Shown piece after piece: positions 1 to 10,137 of a DNA stretch of 64,000 bases (the first letter of the stretch is position 1; each line of letters starts with the position of its first letter). Made by a program: the position numbers and the translations under genes. This DNA is from Sciurus carolinensis (Eukaryota; Chordata; Mammalia; Rodentia; Sciuridae). The notes below the pieces were generated by a model. It saw only the letters and a program-made list of their open reading frames with translations, was not told where the DNA came from and did not search any database. The stretch is taken from the NCBI RefSeq assembly GCF_902686445.1, contig NC_062232.1, forward strand, positions 14,739,105 through 14,803,104. The letters are read 5' to 3'.

Positions 1-575
1 TTTGACCCAGCTAACCCACTCCTTGGCCTATACCCAAAGGACTTAAAATCAGCATATTACAGAGATACAGCCACATCAATGTTCATAGCTGCTCAGTTCA
101 CAATAGCCAGATTGTGGAACCAACCTAGATGTCCTTCAATTGATGAATGGATAAAGAAAATGTGGTATATATATACAATGGAATATTACTCAGCCATAAA
201 GAATGATAAAATTATGGCATTTGCAGGCAAATGGATGAAACTGGAGAATATCATGCTAAGTGAGATAAGCCAATCTCAAAAAACCAAAGGAAGAATGATA
301 TCACTAATAAGTGGATGATGACACATAATGGGGGGTGGGAGGGGTTAGTGTTGGGGTTGGAGTTGGGTTTAGGGAGGGGGGCAGGAATGGAGGAAGGAAG
401 GACTGTATAGAGGGAGGGGAGGGGTGGGAGGGGTGGGGGAGAAGGGAAAAAAATGGCAGAATGAATCAAACAACATTACCCTATGTAAATTTATGATTAC
501 ACAAATGGTATGCCTTTACGCCATGTACAGGCAGAGAAACAACATGTATCCCATTTGTTTACAATAAAAAAAAAA
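1..575 (+). mobile_element. L1 3' end: ORF2 tail, 3' UTR and A-tail
   Basis: The reading frame is open from base 1 to the stop at 316-318 and encodes the C-terminus of L1 ORF2p, with the typical IARLWNQPRCPS, KKMWYIYTMEYYSAIKND and WMKLE blocks. It is followed by a G-rich 3' UTR (about 329-441) and an A-tail after AATAAA (about 564-575). The element is cut by the left edge of the window. The undamaged C-terminal frame suggests a fairly recent, lineage-specific L1. Confidence 0.9.
329..441 (+). other. G-rich polypurine tract of L1 3' UTR
   Basis: Many runs of three to six G are separated by short spacers (for example GGGGGGTGGGAGGGG near 330), a pattern compatible with G-quadruplex formation. 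Such tracts are a known feature of mammalian L1 3' UTRs. Confidence 0.75.
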
Positions 576-1374
576 GCTTATGGTTTATATTCCCAAACTA
601 TATAAGTTGACTGCTGAAAACAATACATTTTTGCCCTAGTAACAAATAATAGCTAATAAAGTAGTGGGCCAGTCCACAAATGTCTATTCTAAAATGTGCT
701 AAAGGTGAACAGCAATGAATCAATTAAATACTTCAGGTAAAATGCTTCTATCATCAAAGTTGACCCACATGACTAAAAGTTGAGGAAAGTTCCCAGCTTA
801 ATGTTGTGTGAGTAGCATGGAAAGGAAGGCCCCCCACAGTCCAGCCAGTAGCCAGGTCTGGCAGACATAGCTGAGGTCTGGATGGGGCTCTTGCAGCCTG
901 GTCCCTGGGAGTGAAATCATTGCTGCATGCCAGGTCACCTCTTTGAGCAGGGAGGAAGAGAGTAAGAAAGTGTCTGAGTTATAGTTCCTACTATATTTGT
1001 TTAAAGTAAAACCATAATCAAATTATAGAAAATAACGGTATAGAAAATGTGGACCAACAAAAGAACCAGCATGTCCAGCACATACATGAAGCCAGCGTTT
1101 CCATTCCAACGTGTTAAGTTCTGTTAGTCTCTTTATCAGACATGTACTACTGAGGAAGGTTCAGGTTCAGAAACAGCATTATGATGTACCTTGATTCTTA
1201 ATAAAGGCTAAGTGCAGAATGCCTATTTCCTGGCCACCATTTTCAACATGGTCATCGCCAGAAACTATATTCTGAATTTCTTTTGAGGGCACCCAACGAG
1301 TTTGCTTAATCTCAACAGGAGAAACCAAGTGTCATCTGTGTTTGCTGATAGTTATTCTTAAAAGCAGAAGGATA

Positions 1375-1592
1375 AGCCAGGTGTGGTGGCGTACCTATAA
1401 TCCTAGCAACCCTGGAGGTTGAGACTGGAGGATCGCAAATTCAACACCAGCCTCGGCAACTTAGTAAGGCCCTAAGCAACTTAGCAAGATCCTGTCTCAA
1501 AATAAAATATAAAAAGAGCTGGGGATGTGTCAGTGGTTAAGCACCTCAGAGTTCAATCCCCAGTACCAAGGAAAAAAAAAAAAAAAAAAAAA
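1375..1592 (+). mobile_element. B1-ID composite SINE (MEN type)
   Basis: A B1-like left half (AGCCAGGTGTGGTGGCG) is joined to an ID-like right half (GAGCTGGGGATGTGTCAGTGG) and ends in an A-tail. Flanking imperfect target duplications lie at 1364-1374 and 1593-1603. Confidence 0.9.
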
Positions 1593-1914
1593 GCAAATGG
1601 ATAGAGAGTCCCAGTAAACACTCAAACAGTAGCCAAGAGAACTGCATCTGGCTCTATTTCATTGAAGAGTTTGCTATCTGGCAGAAGATCAATCATTAAA
1701 TCAGTAATTATTTAAATGCAATTGTGTTATCTGCTAGGAAAGAACCCCTCAGCATGCAAAAGTTAGCAGGGAAAAGAAGAGGGGCCTGGGAAGGCTTCCT
1801 AAAGAACTCAGTTGTGAATGCTGAACAGTTACTGGCCAGAGGAAGACTGCAGGATACAGGAGGGGGCCTAGATACAGTGACTTGTAGGCAAACAACATGG
1901 ATTTGAAAACATCA

Positions 1915-2128
1915 ACGCTGGCTCACGGTCAGACAATCCCACCAGTTCAGGAGGCTGAAGCAGGAGGATTGTGAGTTCAAAGCCAGCCTCAGCAAAAGCA
2001 AGGGCTAAGCAACTCAGTGAGACTCTGTCTCTAAATAAAACACAAAATAGGGCTGGGGATGTGGTTCAGTGGTCGAGTGCCCCTGAGTTCAATCCCTGGT
2101 ACCCCCCACTCCAAAAAAAATAAAATAA
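1915..2128 (+). mobile_element. B1-ID composite SINE
   Basis: The left end is diverged, but the core is typical (GAGGCTGAAGCAGGAGGATT, then GGGCTGGGGATGTGGTTCAG) and the element ends in an A-rich tail. It is the first of three B1-type SINEs in a row. Confidence 0.85.
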
Positions 2129-2139
2129 AGACTGGCCCA

Positions 2140-2262
2140 GGGCTACATGCTGTGGTACGTGCCTGTAATCCCAGCCACTCAGAAGGCTGAGGCAGGAGGA
2201 TTTCAAGTTCAAAGCCAGCATAAGCAACTCTGAGACCCTGTCTCAAAAATTTTTAAAAGGGC
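2140..2262 (+). mobile_element. B1-half SINE
   Basis: It carries the B1 part only (GTGCCTGTAATCCCAGCCAC to GAGACCCTGTCTC) and is directly abutted by the next SINE. Confidence 0.8.
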
Positions 2263-2484
2263 TGGCAGCCAGACGTGGTGGCATACACTTGTAATCCCAG
2301 CAGCTGGAGAGGCTAAGGCAGGAGGCCTCAAGTTCGAAGCCAACCTTAGCAACTTAGCAAGGCTCTACGCAACTCAGTGAGACCCTCTCTCTAAATAAAA
2401 TATATAAAGGGCTAGGGATATGGCTCAGGAGTTAAGTGCCCCTGGGTTCAATCCCTGGTCCCCCTCCCCCACCCTCAAAAAAGA
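2263..2484 (+). mobile_element. B1-ID composite SINE
   Basis: The B1 half begins near CCAGACGTGGTGGCATACAC and the ID half includes GGGCTAGGGATATGGCTCAG. It is inserted next to the preceding B1 half. Confidence 0.85.
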
Positions 2485-2663
2485 CTAGCCCAGCTTTGAG
2501 AGACCAGTTACAAAGATGTTGGTAGTAAACTTGGATGACAGAAGATAGTAGCAGGGTACAAAGAGAAATGGGCAGATTTGAGAACCATTTTGGAAATAAT
2601 TAACTAGACTTGACAATGGGGAAGAAGATAGGGTCATTACTAATAGGTTTCTGTGGGTTTTTC

Positions 2664-2835
2664 TTTTTTTGTCCTGGGGATTCAGACCGTTTTTAAATTT
2701 TTTATTTTGAGACAGGATCTCACTAAGTTGCTTAGGGCCTTGCTAAATTGCTGAGGCTGGCTTTGAACTTGCCATCCTCCTGCCTCAGTCTCCTCAGCTG
2801 CTTGGATTACAGGTATGAATCACTGCACCCAGAAC
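2664..2835 (-). mobile_element. B1-ID composite SINE, reverse, ID part reduced
   Basis: The plus strand shows the reverse complement of the family: T-rich start, a shortened ID part, then GAGACAGGATCTCACTAAG and GCTGGCTTTGAACTTG. Confidence 0.8.
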
Positions 2836-3642
2836 TCCTAGGTTTCTAATGTGAACTCCTGGGTTGATATTATACTCATCCATGTTTACTTACCTTAGAG
2901 AAGGCAAGGTCTGAATTAACTATTGTCACTATATTCTGGTAATCCCTATATTCTGCTAGAAATCAATTTGGACAGTCTCCTATGTATAGATCACACACAA
3001 AATGGATATGGTGAAACAGAGGGCTGCCTGGTTTATCATTCCACAACCATTAACCCCATGTTGATGTCCCACAGAGACATCTCCCTTTGAACTTACTCAC
3101 TTTCCAGAATGAGGAGAAAAGTCAGCAAATTATAAAACATCTTAAGGTATCCTGCAGGCTCTTTCATGAACAGGAGCCAATGCTCATGTAAATTGAGCCC
3201 ACTTAAGCAAGCTAAACCAAGAGTGCATTTAGGCATGTCTAGAAGAATGCATGGCAAACTATATTATTCAGGATAAACCAGGCTATGCTGCCATAATAGA
3301 CAAAGCCTTAAAGTTGCAGTGGTTTAACTGCCATCTTGAACACGTGATCTTCGTTTGCCACACAGAATTAAAGAGAAGCAAAAGGCACACAAGCAAACTT
3401 CCTCAGCCCAAAGGGACACCTGTTGCTGCAGCTCACACTGTACTGGCCAGCACTAGTTACAAGATCTCAAGTGATATTAAGAAGTATGGATAAATATATA
3501 GATGTTTGGTGAGTATTGTCCTTGCCATAAAATGCATCGAAATAATCAAGAATTCAGGAATAAGACCACAGAGGAAGAAGCTAGACATAATTCACAGGAA
3601 GGGCAACAAAGAGAACTAGAGCTACTCTTCTTTTAAACCATA

Positions 3643-3650
<8 letters not shown>
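2836..3650. other. Unassigned intron sequence
   Basis: I see no gene, recognisable repeat or microsatellite here. Open frames are short and match nothing I know. Confidence 0.6.
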
Positions 3651-3686
<36 letters not shown>

Positions 3687-3872
3687 ACCGCGATTTGACC
3701 CTAGGGTGCTTAACCACTGAGCCACATCCCTATCCCTTTTTATATTTTATTTAAGGTCTCACTAAGTTGCTTAGGGCCTCGCTAAGTTGCTAAGGCTGGC
3801 TTTGAACTCAAAATCCTCCTGCCTCAGTCTCCTGGGCTGCTGGGATTACAGGCATGCACCACTGCACCTGGT
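3651..3872 (-). mobile_element. B1-ID SINE, reverse, with (TA)n tail
   Basis: The reverse-complement B1-ID body occupies 3684-3872. Where its A-tail should be, a (TA)n run of about 33 bases (3651-3683) sits instead. Similar flanks (TAACACATTTTAT before, TAACATATTCTAT after) look like imperfect target duplications enclosing both, so the microsatellite appears to have grown from the tail. Confidence 0.85.
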
Positions 3873-4592
3873 AACATATTCTATTTTTATAGAATGCCCA
3901 ATATCACTGTTAGATTCAAAACTAACAGTCACTACAGAATTATTTAATACAAAAGGCAATTTTTACCCAGCCTTCAAAACTGATGAAACTGTGAAAGGAG
4001 ATAAAATGTCTCCCCTCACATGGCTGTTATTAATACTTCAAGTATCTCATTTTTATTTTCTTAGCCCATAGTAGTACAGTATGGGGGCCCTACTACTGGA
4101 ACACATTATCAACAGTGATGATCCATGACATGAGATGATCCATGGCTCTCTCTTGACAAAGTATGTCCTAGCAGACAATTTTCTAGCAATTAGGCTAGAT
4201 TTTCACAACCTCATCACTAACAATAATCCCCAAGTCTCAGTAAACTGACAAACAAAAAGTTTCTCTCTTGTTGATGCAAAATCCAAAATGGATGTTCTCA
4301 TTGCAATAAATGTCCTTCAAAGGGCAACTCAAGGATTTAAGCACCTTCCATCTTGGGCCACCACTATTTTCTTTCTACATGAAGCCTCCAAGGCCACCAT
4401 GGAGACCACGAAAAGGAATGAGAGAATGTGGGGATGCCTACTAGGTATTCCACACTTTGGCCAGGAAGTGACAAACATCACTTCTACTTACATTCCATTG
4501 GGCAGAAGTAGTGGTACATCTCCCTAGCTGGGAAATGTACTAGTCACTTTAGCAGCACAAATCTTTGGTGGTCACCTAGCTCTCTCCATCAC
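3873..4592. other. Unassigned intron sequence
   Basis: No gene or clear repeat was recognised. Confidence 0.55.
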
Positions 4593-4839
4593 TTCTTTTT
4601 TTTTTAATTTGTTCTTTTTAGATATACATGACAATAGAAAGTATCCATCACAATTTCTATTCCCCATCTGACTCTTGTACAAGCCAGCCAGAAAAGAAAG
4701 GCATCAGCATAGAGGAAAGTCAAATGATTATTGTGGAGATTAAAGTCCTAGTCTTGGTCTTTTTACCTATGTTCAAAAAATGCAAACATTCCATTATAAA
4801 CAGTAATACTTCACAACTTTAAAAAAATCACCGTAAATT

Positions 4840-5030
4840 TAGGTGAGGTGGTACACACCTGTAACCCCAGTGGTTTGGAAAGCTTAGGAAGGAGGATCAC
4901 AAGTTCAAAGTCAGCCTCAGCAATTTAGTGAGGCCCTAAGCAACTTAGTGAGACCCTGTCTCAAAAATTGAAAAAAAAAAATAATAAAATAAAGGACTGG
5001 GTTACATCCCCAGTACCAAAAAAAATTTTT
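4840..5030 (+). mobile_element. B1-ID SINE with degraded ID half
   Basis: The B1 half is recognisable (CACCTGTAACCCCAGTGG, GAGACCCTGTCTC). The ID half is reduced to a few bases around GGACTGGGTTACATCCCCAG. Confidence 0.8.
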
Positions 5031-5648
5031 AATAAAAACAAATAAAATAAAATGAGCTTCCAAGAGGAAAGCAGTAAGGCAAAGTCAGATCCAATAGGTA
5101 TGGGAAGATTACTTGTGCCTCAGGTAGTTATGGACAAGGCTGATTTTGTCATTTGAGCAGTTAATAGCTAACTCAAGGAGGCTTCCAATTAATATCTAGG
5201 TGGAGGCCCTCGCTTAGATTGGTCATTAACCACCAAAGTAACTGGAGAGTAAAGCTACATCAATAACTTGTTGGGTTCCCAGGAGATAACAAATTGAATT
5301 CTACCAGTTCAGACACTTTAACATGTGCTACCACAATAAGTATATTCAATTATAGCATCCTGGGGAAATAATCTCTATGGTCAAAAATGGCTGGAAAGTA
5401 CGAAACCCAATCACATAGGGTTCCTCACTGCAAGATGTCTCAGTCTTTAATATGTTCACAAGCACTGAAAGCCTCTAAGAGGAAGACACAATCTGAAGTA
5501 GAAAAAACGTAGAGAAGGCTGCTCAGGAAATTATAGACCAAACACACTGCATGAGCTGAGGTCATAACTAGGGATTCTAGTCAAGTGGCAAGATAGGCAA
5601 CAAAACCAAAGGCATATCCTGAAGGGGTTTGTCTTAGGAAAAGAAGAG

Positions 5649-5751
5649 GGGGCTGGGGATATAGCTCAGTTGGTAGAGTCCTTGCCTTGCAAGCACAAGG
5701 CTCTGGGTTCAATCCCCAGCACCGCAAAAAAAAAAAAAAAAAAAAAAAAAA
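5649..5751 (+). mobile_element. ID element (short type) with A-tail
   Basis: The tRNA-like body has box A (TAGCTCAGTTGGTAGAG) and box B (GGGTTCAATCC) and ends GCACCGC followed by a long A-run. Both RNA polymerase III boxes look intact. Confidence 0.92.
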
Positions 5752-5929
5752 GAAAAGCACAGGAGGGACATCACTGGAAGTAACTGGACAATGGACACCT
5801 GAATTGATAGTTTTGCAGAATTCAGGACTCCGATCTTTTGAAATGGATGCTAAAATAACTCAAACAAATCTGATCTTTCTAGGAGCTAAGGATACAAAGA
5901 GATGGCCACCAGCTCTGCTAAAAGTAAAT

Positions 5930-6395
5930 GGGATGGATGTTCCTCAAAAAATTAAACATAGAATTATCATACGCCCTAATGATTCCACTTGAGTATATAC
6001 CAAAAGAAGTAAAAGTAGGGATTCAAATGGATATATGTACACCCATGTTCAAAGCAGCACTATTCACAACAGTCAAAGGTAGAAGCAACCCAAATGCTCA
6101 TTAATGGATAAGTGGATCGACAAGGTGGTATATACTTACGACATTATTATTTAGCCTTAAAAAGGAACTAAATTCTAATACAAACTAAAACATGGATGAA
6201 CCCTGAAGATATCATGCTAAGTGAAATACATCAGTCACAAAAAGACAAATACTATATGATTCCATTTATATGCAGTATCTAAAGGAGGCAAAAATTCATA
6301 GAAACAAAGTAGAATGGTCGTTACTAGGGGTTGGGGACACTGAATAAATGGAAGTTATTTAATGGGTACAGAGTTTCAATTTGGGATGATAAAAC
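5930..6395 (+). mobile_element. Old L1 (L1M type), left part
   Basis: The sequence resembles the end of L1 ORF2 in ancient L1M elements (CACCCATGTTCAAAGCAGCAC, then ATCATGCTAAGTGAAATAC) and continues to TTGGGATGATAA. Its 3' UTR resumes at about 6881 after an inserted younger L1 tail. Confidence 0.8.
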
Positions 6396-6880
6396 CCAAA
6401 TTATTGAACATGCATAGAGGATTTTCTCATAACTCTGCATAATATGATAATGGCACACACATTTTCATGCATTTTTCCAAACACACAGAACGTACCACAC
6501 CAAGGGTGAAATCTAATGCAAATTAAGTACTTGGGGTGATGATGACCTGTGTACTACTGTGGTGCAGGATGCTGAGAGTGGAGAAGCTGATGAGGCAGGC
6601 AGTGCAGGAGCACCTGGGAAATCTCTGTACTTCCCTCTCATTTTACTGTGAACCTCAGAGTGTTTTTTTTTTTTTAACCAGGGATTGAACCCAGGGACAC
6701 TTAACCACTGAGCCACATCCCCAGCCCTGTTTGTTTGAGACAGGGTCTCACTAAGTTGCTTAGGGCCTCACTAAGTTGCTGAGGCTGGCTTTGAACTCAT
6801 GATCCTCTTGCCTCAGCCTCCCAAGCCAATGGAATTACAGACATGTGCCACCAAGCCTGGCTGAAAAATAAAGTCTTAAA
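6396..6880 (+). mobile_element. L1 3' UTR fragment nested in the older L1
   Basis: The stretch resembles an L1MA/L1MB-like 3' UTR (TGGGAAATCTCTGTAC, TTTTACTGTGAACCT) and ends AAATAAAGTCTTAAAA. It interrupts the older L1, and it is itself interrupted by a SINE at about 6661-6863. AAAAC at both junctions could be the target duplication. Confidence 0.65.
6661..6863 (-). mobile_element. B1-ID SINE nested in L1
   Basis: Reverse-complement ID (GGGATTGAACCCAGGGACAC) and B1 (GCTGGCTTTGAACTCATG) halves split the L1 3' UTR between GAACCTCAGAGTG and AAAAATAAAGTC. Confidence 0.9.
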
Positions 6881-7012
6881 ACAAGTTCTGGAGATAGATA
6901 TTAGTGATACTGCGTAACAGCAGTAATGCATTTAAGTGTGCCATTGGAACACACTTAAAAACAGTTAAACTGGTAAATTGTGTTATGTATATTCTGCCAC
7001 GATTTTTAAAAA
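6881..7012 (+). mobile_element. Old L1 (L1M type), 3' UTR end
   Basis: AAGTTCTGGAGATAGAT, CACACTTAAAAACAGTTAAA and TGTTATGTATATTCTGCCAC match the typical 3' end of ancient L1M elements. They continue the element broken at 6395. Confidence 0.8.
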
Positions 7013-7960
7013 GTCAATGGGGTGTGTCATGCTCCTCATGGTGCTGGGTAGTTTTCTTTCCAAACAGTGTCCACTTGTTCTTGCTAAGGTGCCTGTGACT
7101 TTCTTCAGTTCATTCAATCAACCCCAGACAGGTAACACAGAATTTCAGATTCAGATCCACACAGGAGCACATATGACAATACAAGGAGATGGAAAGATAA
7201 AAATCAAACCCAACCTTGACTTGCTATGAGAACAAGAAATAGGAAGTGCTTAAGTGTCACTTCTGTGATCCTTCAAAACACACCTGGGATGGCTCAGTAG
7301 TTGCCCTCCCTCTTTTCTAGAACTGCCTTTTCTAAGGGAATCTTTGGCAACAAGAAAAACATTACCTCTTTGCTGTCCCATACAGGAGCCAACCGTGCCT
7401 ATGAGGCACTTGAAATGTGTGACTAGTCCAACTGAAGAACTATTCTATTTTATTGCATTTTAACTAATTTAAATGTAAACAGCCACATGTGGTTAGAGGT
7501 TACCAAACTGGAACCTCTATGTAGAAGCAACCCAAATGCTCATTGTGTTTTAAAGATTTTTTACACAACAGCCAAAGTGGCAGACTTATATCCTTTTGGT
7601 GGAAATGTCAAAAAGCTGTGAGCATGAAGATCAAGAAGCCAGGATAGGATGTGGGTGCAGGGAGGTCATCTATTTAATTCATAAACCCACTTATTGCAGC
7701 TGCTCTCTATCATTTTTTAAACCTATGAAAACAATTTGATAATAAAAAGGTATTGAGAAGTGATTTATTCAAGACCAGGACAAGGTTAACCAAAAGAGGT
7801 ACATGGAATAATCAAAAATTCAAGGGACTCTGGACCCCAAGCAAACAAAGGTGATGTGCTTATTGGGTAGCTCTGAAATTGAAAGCCCAAGATTTGAACT
7901 CTGAGCCTTCACACCCAACCTGTTAGAAGGGACCCTACTAGCAGGTGAAGACCTGGTACA
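7013..7960. other. Unassigned intron sequence with old-repeat trace
   Basis: No gene was recognised. Around 7400-7510 the phrases CACTTGAAATGTGTGACTAGT and AGCCACATGTGG resemble an old mammalian interspersed repeat that I cannot name with certainty; a related trace lies at 51365-51480. Confidence 0.4.
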
Positions 7961-7965
7961 CATGC

Positions 7966-7993
7966 ATGTGTACACATACACATACATACACAC

Positions 7994-8034
<41 letters not shown>
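7966..8034 (+). repeat. (CA)n microsatellite, interrupted
   Basis: CA/TACA repeats are followed by a pure CA run from about 8002 to 8034. Confidence 0.95.
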
Positions 8035-8037
<3 letters not shown>

Positions 8038-8408
8038 CCCCACAAAAGTAAAGCCACTGCATGTAAATTTTTCAGAGTTGACACCAGCAGGCAGGAGGAC
8101 AGAGTTGCACCTGATGGCAAAAGGGACATTCAGAGAATGGTCTATTCAAACATCAACCTGGGAGCCGAATGAACAGAAGTGGAGAAAACCGAGTGGTTCT
8201 AGGTGAAATGGGCTTCTGAACAACTTCTCAAAAAGATGTGGTGCTGAAGGGTATACTCAGTACAGTCAAAAATGTCAAGAGTGTTTCCTCAATGGTATAA
8301 CTGCCACATGTTTAAACAAGCCTGACACCCCACCCCCTTCCAGTTGGGGAGGATTTGCTCTGCAAAAAAAAAACATATCCATGTTGCCACCAGTAAAGAC
8401 AGAATTAC

Positions 8409-8492
8409 CCAGGCTGAGGGTGTAGCTCAGTGGTGGAGTGTTTGCCTACCATGCATGAGGCCCTGGGTTCCATCTCCAACACCACACACAAT
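8409..8492 (+). mobile_element. ID element, diverged
   Basis: GTAGCTCAGTGGTGGAG (box A) and CCTGGGTTCCATCTCC (box B) are present with no long A-tail, so the copy looks old. Confidence 0.8.
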
Positions 8493-8715
8493 TAACCTAC
8501 TATGACAGGACTGCATACCCAGCATTTGAAGGCAATTCCCCACTTATCTTCTCATATGCTTTTAGGTTTAAGGTAGGCAATGTTACTCCATTTTAACCAG
8601 TGGAGAAACTAAGGCACAAGGATTCCCAGGTAATTACTGTCTCACATCTAATGCTTATAAATGTAACCCAAATACCAAAACCTTGTCACCAAAGGTGCAT
8701 CATAAGAAAAACTCA

Positions 8716-8849
8716 GGGGCTGGGGTTGTAGCTCAGTAGTAAAGCACTTGCCTAGCAGTGTAAGGCACTGGGTTGCATTCTCAGCACCATAAACATACAT
8801 ACATAAATGGTATTGTGTCCATCTATAAGTAAAAATATTTTTAAAAAAT
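8716..8849 (+). mobile_element. ID element, extended type
   Basis: The tRNA-like body (GGCTGGGGTTGTAGCTCAG) is followed by the longer 3' part seen in this family (GGTATTGTGTCCATCTATAA). It is directly followed by another copy. Confidence 0.85.
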
Positions 8850-8858
8850 GGAAAGTCA

Positions 8859-8992
8859 GGGCTGGAGTTGTACCTCAGTGGTAGGGCACTTGCCTAGCAC
8901 GTGTGAGGCACTGAGTTCAATCCTCAGCGTCACACAAAATAAATAAAGGTATTGTGTCCACCTACAACTTAAAAAAAATTAAAAATAGAAAA
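8859..8992 (+). mobile_element. ID element, extended type
   Basis: This is the second of two adjacent copies, with GCACTTGCCTAGCACGTGTG and a 3' part ending GTGTCCACCTACAACTT and an A-rich tail. Confidence 0.87.
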
Positions 8993-9283
8993 AGAACTCA
9001 TTCCACACCTGGAGAAATTTCTGCCAACTGTAAGTACTGATTTGAAGGCTGCATCGGTAGGGCACACTTATGATCAAGAGCCTAGAGACCTAGTGTCCCA
9101 CTCCAGCAATGGAGACCTTGAACCCCTGAATGCTTGTGCACTACAGGATAAAATATCTGTCACGTGGTGGTAGAATACACCCCACCGTCAGCGTGTGCTG
9201 GGGTCAGGAATTAAAATGTGCAAAATAATACCTGAGGGTTTCTAAGAAGAGGCAAAACCACGCCATTCGTGAGACACTGATTC

Positions 9284-9460
9284 CAGCTCTTGGCTGCGAG
9301 GTGAAATCACTGGGGAAGCATTAAGCACTCCTGAGGCTTCCGGGCCGATGTCACTGGCCTGAGGTGGGCATGGAGAGTTTTAACAGCTCGCCAGGCGATT
9401 CTAATATGAATCCTGCACTGGGACCCCTGCCAATACGGGTCATGCAGAAGTGAGAAAAGT
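9284..9460 (+). mobile_element. MER5A-like hAT-Charlie DNA transposon remnant
   Basis: AAATCACTGGGGAAGCATTAA and the later GAGTTTTAACAGCTCGCCAG / GATTCTAATATGAATC form the two inverted arms typical of the MER5A palindromic non-autonomous element. The copy is old and diverged. It lies about 310 bp inside MAP3K15 intron 1. Confidence 0.6.
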
Positions 9461-9773
9461 TGGAGAACTGGGGTTGTGGTTAGTGGTGATGTGTGTGTGC
9501 GGGAGGATGTTCAGCATCGTGTGGGTTACAGGCTGTTTCTTGGGTTGTCAGATATTTTTAAGGACTGACGAATAAAGGGGTCTAAATGCCAGTGGCCTCT
9601 GTTTGCTTATGTGTAAAAGGGCACGCCGCACCTTGGTGGTCTTGTCCAAAATTCAGGGAGTACGGGGGTGGGGAGGGGAACTAAGGGAGCGACCCAGGGA
9701 GGGAGTGCCATGGCTTGTGGGAGGATAAAGAAAGCTGGAGTGGGTTGGGGACAAAGGGGACACCCGCCCTCAC

Positions 9774-10137
9774 CTGCATCGTAGAAGGCGTCGAGCACCG
9801 CCGTCTCCCCGAAGTCTAGCTCCCCGAAGGGCACGGAGGTGAGGTGGGCGCCCTCAGACTCGCAGGCCCTAAGCAGGCACTGCAGAGCCCCGGCCTCGGG
9901 GCCGCCGACGGCGCCACCCTGGGAGCTCTCGCTGCGCACGTATATTGCCCGCAGAGCCCGCGGTGGCCCGCCCCCGCTCCCGCTCCCGCCGCAGCTGCCT
10001 CCTGCCGCGTCCTCCGCGGCTTGGTCGGGCTCAGCCTGCCCCGTCGCGCCCTCCCCCGCAGGCGGCAACCGGCACTGGGGGGATTCGGCCGCCGCCCCAA
10101 GCGCCCCAGCCAGGGGCGTCCCGTTGCCGCTCTCCAT
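9774..10137 (-). CDS. MAP3K15: MAP3K15 (ASK3) first coding exon
   Basis: This exon encodes the N-terminus of mitogen-activated protein kinase kinase kinase 15 (apoptosis signal-regulating kinase 3), a cytoplasmic Ser/Thr kinase upstream of p38 and JNK that is linked to osmotic stress. It gives 121 codons plus one base. The product starts MESGNGTPLAG, passes through a low-complexity Ala/Gly/Pro stretch (about residues 12-60), and then reaches the conserved block with YVRSESSQGG (about 66-75) and PFGELDFGETAVLDAFYDA (about 103-121), which I recognise from human MAP3K15. The exon ends GCAG followed by a gtgag donor at 9773. The ATG at 10135-10137 is the only AUG found at the head of this frame; its context has G at +4 but C at -3. 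The kinase domain and all later exons lie left of the window. The paralogues MAP3K5 and MAP3K6 are less likely because the SESSQGG to FYDA block fits MAP3K15 best. Confidence 0.93.

Larger units (their letters stand above)
1..9773 (-). other. MAP3K15: MAP3K15 intron 1 (partial)
   Basis: From the donor at 9773 the intron runs to the left edge of the window. No further MAP3K15 exon was seen; the next should begin with the rest of the Asp codon and continue into the thioredoxin-binding/TRAF-interacting N-terminal region. The intron holds L1, SINE and microsatellite sequence listed separately. Between these, 576-1374, 2481-2663, 2836-3650, 3873-4592, 5031-5648, 7013-7960 and 8993-9283 hold nothing I can name beyond weak traces of old repeats. 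Confidence 0.85.

Noticed and set aside
5649..5751. A tRNA gene (box A and box B present)
   Set aside because: The sequence is an ID SINE with an A-tail and does not fold as a full tRNA; many similar copies are present.
7966..8034. CRISPR-like or other regularly spaced array
   Set aside because: Only dinucleotide microsatellites and SINEs repeat here; there are no spacers, and the genome is mammalian.
7820..8172. Frames of repeated Cys-Val or Thr-His
   Set aside because: They are translations of the CA microsatellite.
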